A stretch of 64,000 bases of DNA from the NCBI GenBank assembly GCA_014058105.1, contig JACGCM010001488.1, forward strand, positions 434,001 through 498,000, written 5' to 3'. Positions within the stretch are counted from its first letter, which is position 1. The number at the start of each line of letters is the position of its first letter. The notes beneath the pieces were generated by a model. It was not told where the DNA came from, did not search any database, and was given only the letters and a program-made list of their open reading frames with translations. The position numbers and the translations under genes were made by a program. Shown here in pieces: positions 10,801 through 29,233 of the stretch. The DNA is from Kingdonia uniflora (Eukaryota; Streptophyta; Magnoliopsida; Ranunculales; Circaeasteraceae).

Positions 10801-13800
10801 AATTCACTTCTTAACATACAATTTCTTAGATTGTTTGGTTTTATTCTCATATACTTATTTTGTCACCGCATATAATATTATAATTTGAGTGTTTTCTGAA
10901 TTTCAAGAACCAAATTTATGGGAAAAATCTGTTTATTTCTTTGATCTTAAATTGAGAAGTATTCCACTTTGTCTCAGCCGATTTGAATTGTTGCAATTAT
11001 TATTTATTTGACTTTGTATCTTTAGTTCAATGGAGAAGGATTTAGAGACACTCAGTTCTCAAACACTAAGGACTCACTCAACCACAGCCACTCATCTCTA
11101 TTAGATGAGTGGCTCTCAAAATTGGTCTTTTATATATAGAGAAATGAGGTGGAAAACCATGAGTCCAATCGGCCACACTCTTCCTCTAGCTGGCAGCAGA
11201 CTTTTCCCTCTCTCTCTCTTTCTCAAATTCAAAATTTGAACGACCCATCATATCTCTCTCACTCTCATATCACACACACTCTCTCACTCGTATCAAACTC
11301 TCTCATATCACTCACTATCTCCTTCTCTCATATCACACTCTCTATCTCTCTCTAATATGTCACATATTTCTCTCTTTCTTTCTCTTCTTTTTTCTCTCTT
11401 TGGTGATTCCTCAACCACCGATTACAGGAGAAATCCTCATCACCGGAGAATTCTTATTACAGTGTGAGTCATTTCGTCATTATCAACTCTTCCCTCTTAA
11501 TTACAGCACCTCTCTCTCTTTCTCTCTCTTACTTTGATTTGTGGGTTTTCGGTTGTGTTTAACCATTGTTTGGTCGCTGCCAACGGCAAGTTGTAATGTG
11601 AGTCTCCGGAGAAGATGTAGGACTTACCCGGAGAAGAAGGGTAACAGCAAAATAACAATGTCGGGTTCGACAATTATTGTCGGGTTCGATAACATGAGGT
11701 TCTTTGTTTATCTGGCAACAAGTCATTAACAGCAAACAAGCATATAAGAATGCATGATAAAATCATATAAACAACTCCAAAACATGAAAGATAGACATGG
11801 GAGTTTCCTAATATTGATGATTTCAAACCCCATTAAACATGACAATTATTGTCCGGGTTGCCTCGACAAAAAATAAAATGGGCATCTAATATTGTCGAAA
11901 TCGACAATATATAGATGGGTAAATTGTTCAAAACCCCATTAAACATGACAATTATTGTTCGGGTTGCCTCGACAAAAAATAAAATGAGCATCCAATATTG
12001 TCGAAATCGAAAATAATATTGGATGCTAGTTATCAATATTATTTTTGTTATTGTCCGGTTCGACAATTTCATTGATAATGAGCATCCAATATGTTGGAAA
12101 AACCCATGTGCTTTCCTATGGTTTGAATGTCATTTTGGTGTGTTTACTTTTAGTCCCACATTGGATAAGTGAAAAAAGGATTTCACTTTATAATGGGTTG
12201 CACACTACTATCATATGTAGCATGTGTAAGTAGGTGGTGCCCTCACGGGTGTGTGAGGCGAGTGTGTGAAGGCTTGCAATATGGAGACGCCCATGGGCTT
12301 GTGTCCAGGACCCACCTAGACTATTTATAAGTCTATGATTCGGCCATGGGGCCTTGGGCCATGGGCTCATGGGGATTTCTAGTTTACACTTAGTCGTTTT
12401 TGGGTTTTTATTCAGAAAAATATAACCATCCATATATTGTCGATTTCGGCAATACTTATGATAAAAAATTTACCCATTCATATATTGTCGATTTCGACAA
12501 TTTATTCATCTATATATTGTCGATTTCGACAATATTGGATGCTCATTTTGACCAAAGTGATGCACAATCACAAGTATTGTCGAAATCGACAATATATGGA
12601 TGGGATTTCAACAATATTGGGTGCTCATTTCGACCAAAGTGATGCACAATCACAAGTATTGTCGAAATCGACAATATATGGATGGGTAAATTGCCTTACA
12701 AGTGGATTGCCTTACAAGTGGATTGACATATATTGTCAATTTCGACAATATATGGACGTATGACTAGCTTGTATTGTCCATGCACCATCTATAATCGACA
12801 AATTTTGCAATCCATGCATAAGGGTAATTACAACATGGACATTAAATGGATACAGACTGAAGTATAGAACAATATTTATGATTATCTTGCATCACACATG
12901 TGCAAGGTCTACATTTTGTTCTTCATGATTATCTTGTTCAAGTGGATTGACTGTATCATCCATTGTAGCATATGGCTTTCTCCCTTGGCAGAGACCCTTG
13001 GTGGGCTCGGATGGTTGGGATCTTCTCGCTTCTCTCCTAACCTCTTACTTCTAGAGGAATGCATGATTTAGTACATGGTAGAACAATATTTATGGAAACA
13101 AATAGCTGAAAATTGTGAGAATCAACACCCAAAAACAGATCTGAGAATCAGCACCCAAAGACAGATCTTGAATGGAACCTTTAAGCAATTGTTTGAGAGA
13201 GAATCAACACCCAAAAGCATATCAAGACCAGAAATTGTAAAAAAAATTAGACGCAGGTGTTGATTCTCAAATCAAAAGGTTGGAGACGATGAAGTCGTGT
13301 GGAGGTTTGATTGTAGAAAGAAAGAGAGTGAGACATGAACGGTGAGAGAGTGTGATATGAGAGAGAGAGAGAGAGATATGAGTGATTTTGAATTTGAAAT
13401 TTGTGAGAGGGAAATTTGTGCTGATGATGTCTGTTGCGAGCTAGAGGGATGAGAGAGAGAGAGAGTGGGGCAGGTTGACCAAGCTTTTCCACCTCATTTC
13501 CCTATATAGGAAAAGCTTAATTTTAAGAGCCACTCATCTAATAGAGATGAGTGGTTGTGGTTGAGTGAGTCTTTAGTGTTTGAGACTTGAGTGTCTCTAA
13601 ATCCTTCCCCTAGTTCAATTAGCCGATTAAGACAGTCGGCAATGAAGTTGTAGTTCTCTATACGGGTGTCTTCAGGAAACATAATATAATTTATGTTTTG
13701 GAGGAAGTGATCAGTTAGGCAAATGAGGTGTCAAAACCATCAATAGACCATTCCTACTATTTCAGATGGTTTATTTTTCCCATAGCTTTGAGGACTGGGT

Positions 13801-15073
13801 TCTATTATGACAAGGTCTGCATAGGTTGGTTAAACATTTATCTTGTTCCTTTGTGTTTCCTCAAACTTTTACCTGATGTTTTTGCCAACTGAGCTACGCT
13901 AATTATATATTTTGTGCATTTTCATGTTTGATATGCATCAATTACAATTCAATTGTAAAGATCATCGCCATATTTTTCAAGGGTTCCCCATGGCTGAAGG
14001 TGATTTAAACTTGTGCATACTGTTTGTTGCAGATAGCTGAACTGCTTCTTAGCATGGAATATTTTGAGCCAAACATTCGCGACTATTGCAAGCTCATTGA
14101 TGCTCATGCCAAGGAGAATCGCGTAGATGATGCTGAGAGAATTCTTACAAAGATGAATGCAAAGGGTATCGAGCCTGATATCTTAACATTAATGATCTTG
14201 GTTTACATGTACAGCAAGGCAGGCAATCTCGATCGTGCAAAAGAAGCATTTGAAAATTTGAGGAGCCTAGGCTTCGTGCCAGATATGAAGGCTTACAGTT
14301 CAATGATAATGGTATACATAAACTCAGGTCAACCTAAGTTCGCTGAATCATTGATGAGAGAGATGGAGACAAGGGACATCAAACCCACCAAGGAGATTTA
14401 CCTAGCACTATTGAAAGCGTTTTCTGAACTTGGTCTTGTTGATGGGGCACAAAGGGTGTTCAACACCATGGGGTTTGCCGAGTTCAACCCAGATTTGGAG
14501 TCTTGCACTTTGCTTGTTGAGGCATATGAGAAAGCAGGTGATCCTGAATCCGCCAGGCACAATTTCAATTACTTGAAAAAATACGGTTATAAGCCAGATG
14601 ATAGGTGCACTGCAAGCATGATATCAGCTTACGCAAGCAAGAATTACTTAGACAAGGCTTCAAATCTTCTTATGCAGCTTGAGAAGGATGGGTTTGAGCC
14701 TGGCGTTGCAACATACACCGTTTTGGTAGATTGGCTAGGTAAACTAAAACTAGTTGATGAAGTGGAAGAAATACTAAGAAAGATTAAGGAGAAAGGAGAG
14801 AATATTCCATTTAAGGTTCAGTTGAGCCTTTGTGATATGTATTCGAGAGTGAAGGACAGAGAACAAGCTCTTCAATATCTTGGAATTGTGGAAGGGAAGC
14901 AAGAGATGTTGGGAGCAGAGGAGTTTGAGAGGATCATAAGCGCGCTTATTTTTGGTGGACTTGTAAATGAGGCTGGGAGGTTATGCAAGATAATGGAGAG
15001 CCGGGGTTTCCTCGCATCCGAGGCTCTTAAAGTGTCATTGATGGCATCCCAATCTCTTCCTCGCAGGGAGTAA
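7885..15073 (+). CDS. NFD5: PPR protein, NFD5-like, mitochondrial
   Basis: Two coding exons, 7885-9000 and 14033-15073, join in phase 0 (…LYFK|IAEL…) across a GT-AG intron of 5032 bp, giving 718 aa. Residues 1 to about 60 are rich in Ser, Thr, Arg and Lys with few acids, typical of a mitochondrial presequence. About 70-370 is a charged non-PPR region ending in a DPSELLAGWVELLEPSRVDWL-type segment. Exon 2 holds about six or seven PPR repeats, each with a GFxPD or GxEPD-type helix turn (for example GIEPDILT, GFVPDMKAY, GYKPDD). From memory, length and domain order match Arabidopsis NFD5 (At1g19520), a PPR protein needed for karyogamy. PPR proteins bind organellar RNA; the role here is inferred. 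The long intron carries a solo LTR and a MULE, and the reading frame is intact despite them. A poly(A)-like AATAAA lies at 15404-15409. Confidence 0.85.
9485..9909 (-). mobile_element. solo LTR in the PPR gene intron
   Basis: Read on the minus strand it runs from TGATCCAGGAGGATCTAAG to GTATTGTGGATTA. It is flanked by the 5-bp duplication ATTAA (9480-9484 and 9910-9914). The termini match the LTRs at 44634-45152, 47309-47814 and 60289-60749. It contains several TTCGAA-centred palindromes such as CTGTTCGAACAG. No internal domain remains, so it is a recombined solo LTR. Confidence 0.85.
9915..11022 (+). other. PPR gene intron, no recognised feature
   Basis: AT-rich intron between the solo LTR and the Mutator-like element. 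I see no gene, RNA or bounded repeat. A short AGGATTTACAG word occurs twice (near 10301 and 10757). Confidence 0.5.
11658..12750. repeat. array of TATTGTCGAAATCGACAATA palindromes
   Basis: Near-perfect 18-20 bp palindromes lie at 11890-11909, 12435-12454, 12483-12502, 12515-12534, 12575-12594, 12657-12676 and 12731-12750. Looser relatives (GTCGGGTTCGAC type) lie around 11660-11695, 11840-11875, 11946-11975 and 12050-12070. The central 6 bp is either GAAATC or GATTTC, which are reverse complements, so copies occur in both orientations. Two local duplications spread them: a period of about 106 bp near 11824-12015 and one of 82 bp near 12545-12676. Function unknown; they could be protein binding sites or simply element-specific structure. 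Confidence 0.8.
12093..12420. other. possible nested LTR-like insert
   Basis: Inside the palindrome array lies a block of different composition, starting about TGTTGGAAAAACCCATG and containing AGTCCCACATTGGA, a word common near plant LTR starts. It has a TATTTATAAG-like element and a GGGCCATGGG-type GC-rich section. No clear target duplication was found. Confidence 0.3.
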
Positions 15074-16388
15074 AAGGGGAATCTGTTGAACATACTTCAC
15101 TTAATTTTGAATTCAACCCACTTGATCATAAGTATTCTGGTAGGGTTTTTTTTGTTTTCCCCGACATTGGAAGGATGCAGTAGCTGCACCAAGAAGCCGC
15201 CTTCAGCACCATCGAGAGCTGAACTCCAAATCAGCTCAAGCAGATTCGGTATTTGTTATAGTGTATCCATCGAAAAGCTTTTCTGTTGTTGGTTCTTTTT
15301 TAAATTGCTTCTCTTCATAGTTTAGGTATCCTGTAATTGCAGAATATGCAGGGTTTGAGGAAAGTAACTTAACAGTGTTTGAATATGTTTTATTTCCTGT
15401 TTGAATAAATTTTATAACCTGGCACCGTTCTTACCTCTTCATTTCCTGTATAAACTGTTTCAGGCCAGATTTCCCGGATATTTAGCAGAGTTATAGATGA
15501 TCTAATTCCATTTGATCCTTCATTTTCGTTGTGCTTCCTTTATTCAAGATATAATAATTCAGATGTACACTACAAGCGTCTCAATAGAAACTTTTTCTTG
15601 TCCAGTTCTCCGAGCTTACAAACACTGATGCCTGTTTCTAGTACTTTTTCTTGTACCTGCAATTAGAATTCTTCAGTTTGTTCCAGGAGTTGGATTCAAG
15701 AACAGGTGTCCGTACAAGCGGATTCATGACTGCATTTCTTACAGAACTATAAAAGCTGCGGGAGACACGGATATTACTGATAAATACATAACCCATAGCT
15801 TTACTTGATATACGTTATGATGAGATTGTGCAGGCCATCCAGGGACGTGCTTTAACATCTGAATGTGGCCACAAAAAACAATGTTCGTCCGTCTGTTTGT
15901 CCTTCATCCTCTCTCTTATCTCTCCCTTCTATTAGGTTGTTCCACCTCTGGATTAATAGTCAAACCAACATGACCTGTTTTCACACTACACTTTTGGTTT
16001 GTGCAAAACCGATTTTTGGGGGGACATTTTGTCAAAGAGAGTGGTTTTATGCAAAAGAAAAGAAAAGTACCAGTTTCTAGAAAATGCGTGCAAGAGTGCC
16101 AACACTAATTTAGGGTCCGCGTTGTTCCAGTTGTGAAGCACTAATTTCGGGTCCACTCTAATCGCCCCTAATTCAGTAAATCCCAATCAACTTTCCTAAT
16201 AGTCCAACCAAACACCACCAAATCCCCCCATTTTAATACTTATTTAATTAATAAATATTTAATCACTCCTCCCTCTCCAAACAGCATTTAATAACAAATC
16301 TTCTTTAATAATTCAAAAGCAACACCTCCACCACCCAAAAAACTTTACTCTTTCTTGCTGGTTGAGCTCTCTCTCAACACACACAGAG
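15074..16388. other. intergenic: PPR 3' region and kinase promoter/leader
   Basis: 15074 to about 15420 is the likely 3' UTR of the PPR gene, with AATAAA at 15404-15409. No gene is visible in 15450-15960. The segment 15980-16200 has complementary short words and resembles MITE debris. The last 130 bp before the kinase ATG are CT/CA-rich, as in many plant leaders. I see no convincing TATA box. Confidence 0.4.
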
Positions 16389-25142
<8,754 letters not shown>

Positions 25143-26047
25143 CATCTCATATCCTTGGCTCCACTTGTTGGATAATCAAGTATTGTAGAAGCTGATTAAG
25201 TTGTGACTAATCTAACAAAGATGAGCTTATTTTTCCTGGCCTCTTGTTAGAAATGCAGCAAATCGCTGCAATAGTATTTGCATGGAGCCAACCGCGGCTT
25301 TGCATCCCTTACCCAAATTATACAGTATAGGTTGTAAATTATTTTCTCATTAATTTGGGTATGTAGATCTGTAATTGTATGCAAGTTGTTCAGGGTCTGG
25401 GATTTAACATGTGTAATAGACTTTTATTGAAGGGAGACAGTGACGTTTAGTTTATCGACATTGGACTTCAATTAGATTGTTCAGTTAAAACGTTATTTCT
25501 TCATCGGCATTGGTAATCTTAGTGCAGGCACTGTAATGCTTAATAAAAGAAACCTGTCGATATGGCAAGTAATACACAAAAACTGTAGTCATATTTGGAT
25601 TCGAGAATTCCTGATTATGTATATTTGCAAAATGGGGCAGAATATGTGGTAAAAATGCAAGAATAAAACTAATATTGTTGCATCTTTCTGTTAGAATAAA
25701 AACCAAACTCGTAACTAAGTTTTGTTCCTAAAGTATATGAACATATGAAAAATCTGGCATTTTGCTAAAAATAGCTGAAAATTTGGCTTATAGCCGAAGA
25801 AAAAAAAAACATTTAAATAAACCCAGCTATCTGATTTGGCATTTCTGCCATTCAATTCAAACTAGCCGAATTATTTGGCTTTTAAGATAAAACTAGCAAA
25901 TGATTTGGTTTTTTCGGAAAAGCCATTTTATTAAAACTAGTCGAATGATTAGGCATTTAACACTAGCCAAATGTTTGGTATTTCGAGAAAAAACACCCAT
26001 CAATACGGTTGGGTCCCACCCGACTAGGATTTGGGTGACCCACCTAA
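25143..26047. other. kinase 3' region and spacer
   Basis: Likely kinase 3' UTR followed by spacer. The most plausible poly(A) signal is AATAAA at 25542-25547. No further gene is visible before the hAT element. Confidence 0.4.
25790..25990. repeat. degenerate short tandem repeat (ACTAGCCGAATGATTTGGC)
   Basis: At least four loosely spaced copies of a motif like AACTAGCCGAATNATTTGGC, separated by 20-40 bp, between about 25867 and 25985, with weaker copies upstream. Units have diverged and vary in length. Confidence 0.5.
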
Positions 26048-26055
26048 CTCCTAAC

Positions 26056-26897
26056 TAGGGCTGTTCGCGGGTTGGATCGGACTGGATTACCTCATGAACT
26101 TGATCCGACCCGGACGAATCCGGTTTTCAGTTTTCAAAGCCAAACCCGGGTCGGGTTTGAACTCGGGTTTAATAGCTGTCATGAGAGAGCTCATCAATCG
26201 ATCAGACAACCCCAACTCTTTCACCATAGATAGATGATAATGATGCAAATGTATACAATAATTCACAACAAGGAGAAGATATATGATAATGATGCTTCCC
26301 AACAACTCCCAACTCTTTTCACCATCACACTACAATAAGTGTATCGTTGGAAGTAATTTTGATGCTTCCCAACTCCCAACTCCCAATTCCCAACCCATAT
26401 ACATGATGCTTCCCAACAACTCCCAACTCTTTCACCATCACACTCATCAATCGATCAGACAATATTCCTTCTGTTTTCCTTCTACTTTCTAGGATGAGAT
26501 ACAACAGGGTTCGTTGGTGACGATAATGATTTTGATGGTTGCCTTGCAAGTGAAAGAAGTGGTTTCTATTCCAGGCGATGCCCACCTGCAAAGTTGATCG
26601 TGTTGTCTCAATGAAGAGGGAGAAGAGGCTGCTGCTGAGAGAGAGAGAGTGGGTGTTGTCTCAAGGAAGGCTAGAGACACATTTAGATCTAAAACTACCA
26701 GGTTTTAAACCAAATTACATTATTATCCTTAGTCGGTTCGGGTTTTATCCGGTTTACACACTTAAAAACCGAAACCGAACCGAAGTAAATCGGGTTTTGT
26801 ATATAAAAATTCAAAACCGAACCGAAAGTATTAGAAACCGGACCGAACCGTCCGGCTCGGTTCGGTTCTTGGGTTTTCGGGTTTCATGAACAGCCTA
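26056..26897. mobile_element. short hAT element
   Basis: The 8-bp target duplication CTCCTAAC lies at 26048-26055 and 26898-26905. The left end is TAGGGCTGTTCGCGGGTTGG; the right end in reverse complement is TAGGCTGTTCATGAAACCCG. This is the same family as the element at 20589-22543 but only 842 bp. The middle has repeated ATGATGCTTCCCAACA blocks at about 26288, 26358 and 26402. It has no coding capacity. Confidence 0.88.
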
Positions 26898-27059
26898 CTC
26901 CTAACCCTATAGAAAGTTATCTATACTACTAACAACGTCTCATGGAGGCCTTAGATTACCCTTTTCTCGTGCATCGAGGCCTCTTTAAACGGCTCGGATT
27001 GGTTTGAGAAGTTAAATTTAAAACACAGCCGTCGGATCTCAAAGAAATTGCTTCTCTTT

Positions 27060-27420
27060 GATTTTTAACTTTCAGTGTGTCATTTTATCAAATGATTCGG
27101 CACAACTCGTAGCATTTCCTCCTCTCTGTTTCACCTCACCTTAATCTCTCTCCAACATGGCGTCAGATTTACAGAGGGAGGGAAGAAGAAGGTTCACGTC
27201 ACATACGAGCTCGACGACGTGATCGACAATGAAGAAGACGATAATTGGAAACAATAGGGGAAGAATTCCAAACCCTCAGAAGATGATTTCGATCCTTCAT
27301 CATTGGAAATAAGATGTGGCAGTAGTGATGATAAGGAAAAAAGTAGAAAAATGAAGTTGAGAAACAACAACAAACTCCATATGAAGAATTATCTAATAGA
27401 TAGTCTAGAATGCAGAACTA
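27060..27420 (+). pseudogene. 5' fragment of an unidentified acidic-protein gene
   Basis: A CT-rich leader leads to an ATG at 27156. After a few codons the likely original frame shifts to one reading KKKVHVTYELDDVIDNEED, then hits a TAG and continues as a Ser/Asp/Lys-rich peptide. It looks like the start of a nuclear-type acidic protein gene copied or left behind and then broken. I do not recognise the parent. A Lys-rich frame on the minus strand at about 27480-27600 may be another fragment. Confidence 0.3.
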
Positions 27421-28104
27421 AAACAATCATGATTTGATGCACAACTAATCAAACATCTAATTGCATATACTCACCCATCTTCCTTTGCTATCTCTCAACT
27501 GCTTATTAACAGCTTCCCTCTTGCCCTTGCGATTACTTACACTACCATTCAACATTTTCTTCTTTCCTTTATTTCTAATATCCTTGTCTGCAACACCAAT
27601 TGTCTGATTTTTTTGGGGAACATTTCTTTTCACATTCTAGGGTTCACTTCCAAAATCCCCTCCACCTTCCTCATCAGTTGTTGAAACCAGCTCCAGAAAT
27701 GGGCCATAAATATATCTTGCCAAATTATTTGGTAAAACTTTATCTATCTTGCCAAATTATTTGTTATGCTAGATGTGCTACTGTTAGGCACATTTTTTTG
27801 GGGGTTATGTACATAGCTGGGTTAGGCACTTCTCTTTGTGTTATAATAATAATACGTTATAATTTCCTAATTAATATATGTCATGATCAGTTCTATACCC
27901 AAGTATTCTGTTCAAAAGCTCTAATGACATGATCTTCCCTTATAACATGATTTCTTTTTTCTTTTTCTCATCTATGTTACAGTTTTTCTCATTTAAAATG
28001 TTTGATGAATCGATGATGGAGTAAACTTCTTTCTTATTGTTTCATTGATGAACATAGCCCACACAAAAATATGAATTGATCATAAGTAAACTTCTTTCAT
28101 TAAT

Positions 28105-28320
28105 ATAGCCCACACAAAAATAATCTCTTAAGTAATTTTTTACACAATCAAGGGGACATGCGTCATTTAAATAATCTCTTAAGTAATTTTTTACACAATC
28201 AAGGGCGCATGGATCATTTTAAATAATCTCTTAAGTAATTTTTTACGGGCACATGCGTCATTAAAAATAATCTCCTAAGTAATTTTTTACACTAAGAAGG
28301 GCACATGCATCATTAATAAT
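28105..28320. repeat. tandem repeat, unit about 50-65 bp
   Basis: Four units built on AATAATCTCTTAAGTAATTT followed by TTACAC…AAGGG and CACATGCGTCATT. A fifth, single copy lies at about 34790-34840, near the 3' end of the proposed Helitron. The pairing suggests a subterminal motif of the element that was amplified at its left end. Confidence 0.75.
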
Positions 28321-28426
28321 ATTTTTTTAAATATGAAAATATAGAAATCCTACAATTTATAATCACTAAGTTTCTATCTTATACGACTCAGATAGATTCG
28401 AATTAGGAATCTAACTTACTAAAATC

Positions 28427-28435
28427 TATAAATAC
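28427..28435 (+). promoter_or_regulatory. TATA box for the RPA70-like gene
   Basis: CTATAAATA sits about 55 bp upstream of a likely leader-exon end at 28490 (CGGAG|GTATGAG). The leader intron would end at the TATAG acceptor at 29225, 8 bp upstream of the start codon. Confidence 0.5.
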
Positions 28436-29233
28436 TTCTACCACAATCTTAATGAAGTTTTATATTGAGATTCAAAACAAAAGAACGGAGGTATGAGCAA
28501 ACTATTCCTTTCTACTGTATATAATTTTCTTATTCATCTTTGTTTACATCTCCTAACAATATTGTTTAATTCTATGTTATTCCTTTACAAAGATTTCTTT
28601 AGTTGATTATAGATAGATCTTATTTATATATATATTTTAGATCAATGATTTATAACAATGATGATTTCAAAGTTAGCACTCTTAAAACTAATGGCTACTG
28701 CATGATTTGGTGTTTACATTATACTAGTCTCGCTTCGCCGACCGTTTGTCTATAGTTGCTAGGATCCTTGGCCCTAGATGCGAGTTGCAAAATTTAGAAA
28801 GCTCCTTGGTTTGAAGACTCAAACCCATCTCTATTACTTTGCTTTCACAATAGAAGATGGCCCAAATCTCATGCTGTTTTTTTTGTAAAGCCCTTAGTTC
28901 TAACTCCACCTATGGTTTCCTTTGCTAATGACAATAACTATTGGCTAAAAGCCTAGAAGATTGGTAAAAAGCCTATAAAGTATGGGTTACTCTTTAAAAA
29001 ATATTAGTATAGTTAACTACAAAACAAATTTTGTGATTATCATATAAATATTTTATAAATCAATATTCTATAAACTATTAAATTTCTCTTTATATTTTCT
29101 TTAGTTTATATACTTATGTTCTATAATTTGATAGTTTATCAAATTATACAATTTTATATTTACTCTTATAATATCTTTTTTACTCCTATAATATTAGTAC
29201 ATCAATTGTTGTCCTTTATTTATAGAAGTGCAC

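Larger units (their letters stand above)
11032..13610. mobile_element. Mutator-like element inside the PPR gene
   Basis: The 9-bp target duplication TAGTTCAAT lies at 11023-11031 and 13611-13619. The terminal inverted repeats start GGAGAAGGATTTAGAGACAC on the left and GGGGAAGGATTTAGAGACAC on the right (reverse complement). They stay clearly alignable for about 250-300 bp, including a perfect internal palindrome around CTCTATTAGATGAG and long CT-rich runs. These are hallmarks of a TIR-MULE. I find no transposase, so it is non-autonomous. The core carries a palindrome array (11658-12750) and, at about 12093-12420, an unrelated-looking insert. High TIR similarity suggests it is younger than the element at 1112-5385. 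Confidence 0.85.

Noticed and set aside
15086..15325. A small protein gene after the PPR gene.
   Set aside because: It lies in the expected 3' UTR and its composition (hydrophobic then Ser-rich) looks like chance translation.
28715..28745. A minus-strand Helitron 3' end at ACTAGTCTCGCTTCGCCGAC.
   Set aside because: CTAG is present but there is no convincing hairpin at the right distance; it may be debris within the RPA gene leader intron.
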